DNA from: Lachnospiraceae bacterium P6B14
Lineage (GTDB): Bacteria; Bacillota; Clostridia; Lachnospirales; Lachnospiraceae
DNA length: 64,000 nt
Direction of reading: 5' to 3'
NCBI GenBank assembly: GCA_000687695.1
Contig: JHWZ01000001.1
Span: 1 to 64,000, forward strand
Shown here: one piece after another, positions 58,619 through 64,000 of the stretch
Numbering within the stretch: position 1 is the stretch's first letter
How the letters are laid out: every line of letters starts with the position of its first letter
Program-made: the position numbers and the translations under genes
The notes under the pieces: model-generated
The model's input: the letters and a program-made list of their open reading frames with translations, nothing else
Databases searched by the model: none
What the model was told of the DNA's origin: nothing

Positions 58619-61165
58619 TCAGATTTTACTTAACTTATTTGAAACTCTAAGCGTTTTTGCTCTCTCACGCGGTTTGCGTGCCAAAAGCCATATGCCTAAG
58701 AGCACCACGATCACACTGATTATCTGGAACACGATCTGGAAACCGTCGATATTTCCGATAACCAGACATCCGATCTGATAGATACACATCGCTACCAAAT
58801 ATGCAAAACCGCACTGATATACAATCGCTCTCCAGAACCAAGCTGTGCTGTTCATCTCACGCTTGATAGCTCCCATAGCCGCAAAGCACGGTGCGCACAG
58901 AAGGTTAAATGTCAGGAAAGAGTAGCCTGCGATCAGACCTGCTGTGGTAGCTGTACCAAACGCTGTTCCGATATTCGCCCATACACTTGCGTCTCCGCCG
59001 CCGTACAGGATTCCCATAGTTCCGACGATATTCTCCTTTGCGACAAGTCCGGTGACTGATGCCACAGTAGCCTGCCAGTCGCCCCATCCGAGCGGTGCAA
59101 AAATCCATGATATCGCATTACCGATAGCGGCAAGCATTGACGAATCGATCTCATCCTCAGAGAGCATTCTGAACTCTCCGTCCACCCATCCGAAGAATGA
59201 GAGGAACCAGATCACGATAGTTGAAAGCAGGATGATGGTTCCGGCCTTTTTGATAAATGACCAGCCACGCTCCCACATACTTCTGAGCACTGTACCGACC
59301 GTAGGCAGATGATATGCCGGCAGCTCCATAACAAACGGTGCCGGATCACCTGAGAACATCTTGGTCTTTTTCAGGATGATACCCGAGATGATTATCGCTG
59401 CCATACCCATGAAGTAAGCACTCGGCGCTACCCACCATGCACCACCAAAGATCGCACCGGCTACCATTCCGATGAACGGAAGCTTCGCGCCACACGGAAT
59501 AAATGTTGTCGTCATGACAGTCATACGACGGTCGTTCTCGTTTTCAATAGTACGTGAAGCCATGATCCCCGGGATTCCACAACCCGTTCCGACGAGGATA
59601 GGGATGAAGGATTTTCCGGACAGGCCGAATCGTCTGAATATCCTATCCAGGATGAACGCGATACGCGCCATGTATCCACAGCTCTCCAAAAATGCCAGGA
59701 AGATAAACAGTACGAGGATCTGCGGAACGAATCCGAGCACGGCTCCGACTCCGGCTACGATACCGTCAAGTATCAGGCCTCTGAGCCAGCCCTCCTCCGG
59801 AACTCCGATGGCATCGAGAAGGTTTCCTACGAGAACCGGGACTCCCGGCACAAATACAGCACCATGATCACCGGGCTCAGGAGCCTCTGCTCCGTATTTT
59901 TCATACGCTGCCAAAGCTTCAGTAAGCTCTTCGCCGGTATGCTCTTCTTCACTGGTCTCTAAGGTCTCTTCATCCTCTACCTCGTGAGACACGGTCGCAT
60001 CGGCCGGAACTGCTTTTGCAGTAGCCCATGCCTTCACGGCTGCAACAGCTGCCGCACCGTCGAAATCCTCAGCTTCCGAATCCATCTTTCCGGCAACTTC
60101 CTCATCACCGTACTCCTCAGATTCGACAAATGCAGATATAACATCTGAAGCCCCCTCGAACTCCTCGGTTGCCTCATTATAAGCTCCGTCCGTAAACGGA
60201 ACACACCAACCATCACCAAAAACTCCATCATTAGCCCAGTCGGTACCCCATGTACCCACCGTGGTGACCGAAACATAGTAAACGATTATCATGATCACGG
60301 CAAAGATAGGAAGCGCCAGGATACGGTTAGTCACGATCCTGTCGATCTTGTCAGATATCGTCTGTTTCTTCGCATCCTTTTTCTGTACACACTCATCGAT
60401 CATCCCGGAGATAAACTCATATCTCTCGGCTGTGATGATACTCTCCACATCGTCGTCCATTGCTTTTTCAAGCTCGGCTATCTCGCCGGACACGGTCGGA
60501 AGATTCGCAAAAATGCTCCCGATCTTGTCATCACTTTCCAAAAGCTTTATAGCCGCAAATCTTCTCTGGCTAACCGCCACCGAGAATCCGATCTTCTCCT
60601 CTACAGACTTGATGACACTTTCAACCTTCTCATCAAACTGGCGGATAGGCTCGGGTGCCTGACCTGCTTTTGCAAGCTCGACAGCCTTTATCGCAACCTT
60701 CTCTACTCCCGTTCCCTTAAGAGCGGAAATCTCTACCGCAGGACATCCTATCTTTTCCGACAGTTTATCCAGATCGATATTGTCGCCATTCTTTTCAACC
60801 ACATCGATCATGTTTACTGCCATAACGACAGGTATACCCAACTCGATAAGCTGAGTGGTCAGATACAGATTTCGCTCAATGTTTGTTCCGTCTATGATAT
60901 TCAAAATCGCATCCGGCTTATCATTTAAAAGATAGTTTCTCGCTACAACCTCCTCAAGAGTGTACGGAGAAAGCGAGTAGATACCCGGCAGATCGGCGAT
61001 CTTTACATCCTCTGATCCCGAAAGAGACTTCTTCAGCTTTCCTTCCTTTTTCTCAACAGTAACTCCAGGCCAGTTTCCCACAAACTGATTCGATCCGGTC
61101 AGCGCGTTAAAGAGCGTCGTCTTTCCGCTGTTCGGATTACCTGCAAGTGCAATAGTTAATGACAT
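58619..61165 (-). CDS. feoB: ferrous iron transporter FeoB with a large acidic insertion
   Basis: 848 residues from ATG 61165 (AAGGAAGG upstream), longer than the usual 650-770. G protein at the N-terminus: AGNPNSGKTTLFN (G1), ADLPGIYSL (G3), NMID (G4). The membrane part has the Gate motifs with GCGIPGIMASRTIENEND and TFIPCGAKLPF. Between the first helix and GVPVLVGNLLDAIGVPEEGW lies an insertion of about 120 residues at roughly 312-435, rich in Glu, Asp and Ala. It is absent from ordinary FeoB and should face outwards. It is co-transcribed with two FeoA genes. Confidence 0.95.
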   Translation of the reverse strand: MSLTIALAGNPNSGKTTLFNALTGSNQFVGNWPGVTVEKKEGKLKKSLSGSEDVKIADLPGIYSLSPYTLEEVVARNYLLNDKPDAILNIIDGTNIERNLYLTTQLIELGIPVVMAVNMIDVVEKNGDNIDLDKLSEKIGCPAVEISALKGTGVEKVAIKAVELAKAGQAPEPIRQFDEKVESVIKSVEEKIGFSVAVSQRRFAAIKLLESDDKIGSIFANLPTVSGEIAELEKAMDDDVESIITAERYEFISGMIDECVQKKDAKKQTISDKIDRIVTNRILALPIFAVIMIIVYYVSVTTVGTWGTDWANDGVFGDGWCVPFTDGAYNEATEEFEGASDVISAFVESEEYGDEEVAGKMDSEAEDFDGAAAVAAVKAWATAKAVPADATVSHEVEDEETLETSEEEHTGEELTEALAAYEKYGAEAPEPGDHGAVFVPGVPVLVGNLLDAIGVPEEGWLRGLILDGIVAGVGAVLGFVPQILVLFIFLAFLESCGYMARIAFILDRIFRRFGLSGKSFIPILVGTGCGIPGIMASRTIENENDRRMTVMTTTFIPCGAKLPFIGMVAGAIFGGAWWVAPSAYFMGMAAIIISGIILKKTKMFSGDPAPFVMELPAYHLPTVGTVLRSMWERGWSFIKKAGTIILLSTIVIWFLSFFGWVDGEFRMLSEDEIDSSMLAAIGNAISWIFAPLGWGDWQATVASVTGLVAKENIVGTMGILYGGGDASVWANIGTAFGTATTAGLIAGYSFLTFNLLCAPCFAAMGAIKREMNSTAWFWRAIVYQCGFAYLVAMCIYQIGCLVIGNIDGFQIVFQIISVIVVLLGIWLLARKPRERAKTLRVSNKLSKI

Positions 61166-61210
61166 TATCTCATTCCTTCCTTTCAAACGACTATTTCCGG
61201 TGGAGCAGCC

Positions 61211-61441
61211 TTACACTGCCTCAACCTCGATTATATCCGCATCAGCCTTTCTGAGGGACAGTTCATACCCTCTTACCGTGATCTCCACCGGATCCCCCAG
61301 CGGCGCCACCTTTCGGATATAGAGCTCGACGCCCTTTGTGATGCCCATATCCATGATGCGTTTTTTCACAGGTCCGACACCTGCGATCTTTTTGACCACG
61401 ACGGTCGAGCCGACCTTCGCGTCCTTTAGTTGAGTCATTTT
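61211..61441 (-). CDS. feoA: FeoA domain protein
   Basis: 76 residues from ATG 61441 (AAGGAGG upstream). SH3-like FeoA fold: GVGPVKKRIMDMGITKGVEL, then GDPVEITVRGYELSLRKADA. It lies between the other FeoA gene and feoB and probably modulates FeoB. Confidence 0.92.
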   Translation of the reverse strand, partial: KMTQLKDAKVGSTVVVKKIAGVGPVKKRIMDMGITKGVELYIRKVAPLGDPVEITVRGYELSLRKADADIIEVEAV

Positions 61442-61470
61442 CTCATCCTCCTTAGTGTATGTATTTGCGA

Positions 61471-61725
61471 TCAATGTGCGGTCGCAAAAATGCTCTCTGT
61501 GTGATACTCGCCCTCCTCGACCATGATCTTTTTTGCTAAAGCTCCGTCGAGTGCCACGCGAGAATCCCTGACCTTCAGGATCAGATTATCGCTTACCTTA
61601 CTCACCACTACCACCTCCGAGTCCGGTACAAATCCCATTTCCTCGAGGTGCCTGTGAGTCTCTTCGAGACCGCCGACCTTTACGATACGGACCGGCTCTC
61701 CTGTCCTTGCACATGTTAACGGCAT
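61471..61725 (-). CDS. FeoA domain protein, N-terminal gene of the operon
   Basis: 84 residues from ATG 61725 (GGAGGG upstream). FeoA-like (EETHRHLEEMGFVPDSEVVV, then NLILKVRDSRVALDGALAKK). Two different FeoA genes ahead of FeoB is a common Clostridia arrangement. Confidence 0.9.
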   Translation of the reverse strand: MPLTCARTGEPVRIVKVGGLEETHRHLEEMGFVPDSEVVVVSKVSDNLILKVRDSRVALDGALAKKIMVEEGEYHTESIFATAH

Positions 61726-61817
61726 CATATTCCCTCCATTCGTGCTGTGTTATTAGTTATACGTGTTTAACCGTGGTATCACATACCGAATTCATGTTAG
61801 TTATTCCTAATAACCAT

Positions 61818-61850
61818 GGTTAGTATACTCTAACCATTTACAGATGTCAA
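61818..61850 (-). promoter_or_regulatory. feo operon promoter with DtxR-type operator
   Basis: -35 TTGACA at 61845-61850, spacer 17, -10 TATACT at 61822-61827. The palindrome GGTTAG-TATACT-CTAACC (61818-61835) covers the -10. Confidence 0.8.
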
Positions 61851-61885
61851 GAGTTTTTTTTGATTTTTTTCGTAGAAATTCCCCC

Positions 61886-61914
61886 TTGTAGAATGCGAAG
61901 AAATGTGATATATT
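61886..61914 (+). promoter_or_regulatory. promoter of the LacI-family gene
   Basis: -35 TTGTAG at 61886-61891, 17-bp spacer, -10 TATATT at 61909-61914. Confidence 0.55.
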
Positions 61915-61983
61915 TAAAAAAGTAGAAATCTTTCGTTCGATAGATTTCGTATCGTAGCGAAAGAGCGTTATTGGAGGGAAACT

Positions 61984-62982
61984 ATGACCACTATCAAAGA
62001 TATCGCGGACAGGCTTGGCGTATCATCGGGTACCGTATCAAAGGGCCTTAACGGGGCAAACGATATTTCGGAGTCGATGCGTGACAAGATCCTTGAAACC
62101 GCTGTCGAGATGGGCTATACAAAAAAAAGCATTCACAGACAGGATATCCGGAAGCTCTGTATTTTTATCGAAAACATTGATTATTATCTCGAGGATGATT
62201 TCGGCTATGACATCCTGCTCGGCTTCCGTCAGGCAGCCTTCAAGGAAAACTGGGATGTCGAAGTGATCCCCGTCAGTCATGATTTCCAGCTCAAACGTCC
62301 ATATGACCCCTTCATGCTCGGGAGAAATATCTCGGGCGCTCTTCTCATAGGTTTCGAGCTTAACGACCCGTGGATGAAGGAACTCGAATCAACCAAGGTT
62401 CCTACCGTTCTTTTTGATAACTACATTCGTGAGAACCCGATGTGTGGCTCGGTAGGAAGCGACTCTGAAGAAGGAATGGGTCTCGCTATCGATCACCTGG
62501 TATCGCTGGGCCACCGAAAGATCGCATTTTTGAACGGTCCGATGGGTACCATGATCTCAGAGAGTCGTATGAATGCTTACAAGCACAATATGGAAAAGCA
62601 CGATCTGGCTTACTCCAACCGTTTCATCGCCTACGAGCCATACTCTCTGGAGGCGGCATCCCGCCACGTACAGAAGTTCATAGATATCGGTGTGACTGCC
62701 ATTCTCTGCGGCAACGATACTCTCGCCTTCGGTGCCATCAGGGAGGTTCAGCGTCTCGGCTTCAGCGTCCCCGACGATATAAGCATCATCGGCTACGACG
62801 ACGTACCGGGCTGTGAGAAGACCACCCCGGCACTCACCTCTGTCCGTCAGGATCGAATCCAGCTGGGCAAGTGCTGCTACTACGTCCTCTACGCACTCGT
62901 AAACGGCGTCTCATTGTCGCGAAATCTGTTACGAACGAGCCTCACTATCAGAGAGTCTACGGGACGGGTCAAAAAGAAGTAA
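61984..62982 (+). CDS. LacI-family transcriptional regulator
   Basis: 332 residues (GGAGGG upstream). The N-terminal HTH is clear (TIKDIADRLGVSSGTVSKGL), although the hinge differs from sugar regulators (GANDISESMRDKI). The periplasmic-binding-like domain carries AIDHLVSLGHRKIAFLNGP, ILCGNDTLAFGAIREV and DDISIIGYDDVPGCEKTTPA. The effector is unknown; no target operon is adjacent except a converging MATE gene. Confidence 0.92.
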   Translation: MTTIKDIADRLGVSSGTVSKGLNGANDISESMRDKILETAVEMGYTKKSIHRQDIRKLCIFIENIDYYLEDDFGYDILLGFRQAAFKENWDVEVIPVSHDFQLKRPYDPFMLGRNISGALLIGFELNDPWMKELESTKVPTVLFDNYIRENPMCGSVGSDSEEGMGLAIDHLVSLGHRKIAFLNGPMGTMISESRMNAYKHNMEKHDLAYSNRFIAYEPYSLEAASRHVQKFIDIGVTAILCGNDTLAFGAIREVQRLGFSVPDDISIIGYDDVPGCEKTTPALTSVRQDRIQLGKCCYYVLYALVNGVSLSRNLLRTSLTIRESTGRVKKK

Positions 62983-63001
62983 CGCAATACCATGACTAAA
63001 A

Positions 63002-63141
63002 AAAGCCATTTGGATGATATATCATTTCGAGGGATGTATATCATACGTCGTTGCGCAGCGTGGGTATTTTCCACGCGCACAACGTGACGTATGATAAAAA
63101 AGCGAAAGCGTGCCCTCGAAAATATATCAACAAATGGCTTT
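63002..63141. repeat. 140-nt extended hairpin element
   Basis: Nested arms: AAAGCCATTTG with CAAATGGCTTT (11 bp), GATATAT with ATATATC, TTTCGAGGG with CCCTCGAAA, TATCATACGTC with GACGTATGATA (11 bp), a GTTG-GC/GC-CAAC stem and a GCGTGG/CCACGC top, plus a small side hairpin with GCGAAAGC. It lies between two convergent genes. Confidence 0.85.
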
Positions 63142-63162
63142 ATTTTATCTATAATTATTAAC

Positions 63163-64000
63163 TTATAGTGTCTTAACCGTTTCCCTGTAGAGCTTTCGAA
63201 AGAAGAAGCTCGACAAGATCAGTGACGCGAGCTCGGCGATCGGGAACGCCCACCATATGGCATTCACGTCACCCGTGAGCGACAGAAGCCACGCGGCCGG
63301 GATGAGCACGACAAGCTGACGTCCTATAGAAACAAACAACGAATACATACTCTTTGCAAAAGCCTGGAATATCGATCCCATCGTGATACATATTCCCGCT
63401 ATACAGAACGATGTACTGATGATACGAAGCGACGGAATACCCATGCCGATCATGAAATCCTGAGCGTCGAACATTCTAAGGAGCGCTTCGGGGAAGATCT
63501 GGAACAGAGCCGTCCCGACTGCCATGATCCCGAAAGCAAGTATCATCGAGAATTTCAATGCACTTTTAATTCTATCTTTTCTTCTGGCTCCATAATTGTA
63601 CGCCAACACAGGTATCAATCCATTGTTCAGACCGAATACCGGCATAAAGAAGAAGCTTTGCAGCTTGAAGTATACCCCGAACACAGCCTGCGCCGTATCC
63701 GAGAACGCTCCGAGGAGTTTGTTCATCGCAAAGGTCATCACGGATCCGATACTCATCATGAGGATCGACGGAACTCCGACCACATATATCTGACGTATTG
63801 CCGCACTGTGTGGGGTGAATATTCCCTTCCATGAAAGACTTATATCCTTATTGAACTTCAGATTGCAGAATATCCCTACGCAGGTAGCCACGCTCTGTCC
63901 GAGGATCGTAGCATAAGCTGCGCCTGCCACACCAAGCTTCGGAAATCCGAACATACCGAATATCAGGATAGGATCAAAGATTATATTGATGACGGCACCC
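63163..64000 (-). CDS. MATE-family transporter, C-terminal part (runs off the window)
   Basis: At least 278 residues; the frame continues to the right edge (FDPILIFGMFGFPKLGVAGA is in frame). Membrane segments and the LGVAGAAYATILGQ and FGLNNGLIPVLAYNYGA motifs are typical of MATE exporters of the NorM/DinF type. It is a plain exporter without the ATPase tail seen at 38012. Confidence 0.88.
   Translation of the reverse strand, partial: GAVINIIFDPILIFGMFGFPKLGVAGAAYATILGQSVATCVGIFCNLKFNKDISLSWKGIFTPHSAAIRQIYVVGVPSILMMSIGSVMTFAMNKLLGAFSDTAQAVFGVYFKLQSFFFMPVFGLNNGLIPVLAYNYGARRKDRIKSALKFSMILAFGIMAVGTALFQIFPEALLRMFDAQDFMIGMGIPSLRIISTSFCIAGICITMGSIFQAFAKSMYSLFVSIGRQLVVLIPAAWLLSLTGDVNAIWWAFPIAELASLILSSFFFRKLYRETVKTL

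Overview
The window looks like chromosomal DNA from a Clostridia bacterium, most likely a Lachnospiraceae member. This is inferred from gene content: pyruvate phosphate dikinase, archaeal-type single-chain GlyRS, an M16C peptidase, a FeoA-FeoA-FeoB locus with the small Cys-rich FeoB partner, and a MATE-ATPase fusion. Promoters are almost all sigma-A type with a 17-bp spacer, Shine-Dalgarno sites are strong (GGAGG), and the one clear tRNA gene lacks an encoded CCA. No search could be run, so all names rest on motif recognition.

Layout. (1) 1-4 kb: an IS110 transposase tail at the edge, then an L,D-transpeptidase and a FIST-domain hybrid histidine kinase in one operon. (2) 4.2-31 kb: an accessory region in which every gene except one aldo/keto reductase lies on the minus strand. 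It holds about ten GNAT acetyltransferases, TetR/MarR/WYL/XRE regulators with visible operators, BrnT/BrnA, a decayed HigB next to an intact HigA, NudC, DinB-like, transglutaminase-like, SAP and PAS proteins, and many gene fragments. Genes or gene groups are separated by recurring terminator modules, often followed by one of two recurring promoter modules. (3) 31.2-39.8 kb: a heptose locus. The plus strand carries a radical SAM protein, a GT2 glycosyltransferase, an HD protein, a deoxyhypusine-synthase-like protein and a domain-swapped HldE-like bifunctional enzyme. The minus strand carries gmhA, gmhB and a MATE transporter fused to an anti-sigma-like ATPase. Together they cover the steps from sedoheptulose 7-phosphate to a nucleotide-activated heptose. 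(4) 40-45.4 kb: a second decayed accessory patch with a deleted AlbA/Schlafen-like gene, an NYN protein, a tRNA-like sequence, a divergent XRE/coiled-coil pair, a racemase, a GNAT with its core deleted, and a second PAS copy about 99 percent identical to the one at 24.4 kb. (5) 45.5-55.7 kb: core genes ppdK, a C39-like peptidase, glyS, recO, era and an M16C peptidase. (6) 55.9-64 kb: tRNA-Arg, a DtxR-type regulator, a PsuG-like protein, TrmO, the feo operon, a LacI regulator, a 140-nt hairpin and the end of a MATE gene.

The most unusual signal is the intergenic repeat family. Longer copies carry the last codons of ppdK, then a hairpin whose stem differs between copies by compensatory changes, then a linker and a terminator. 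Real ppdK ends in the same structure, so the family appears to derive from, or to be shared with, the ppdK 3' end. Copies lie downstream of unrelated minus-strand genes and one orphan copy borders the heptose locus, so recombination between copies may have assembled the accessory region.
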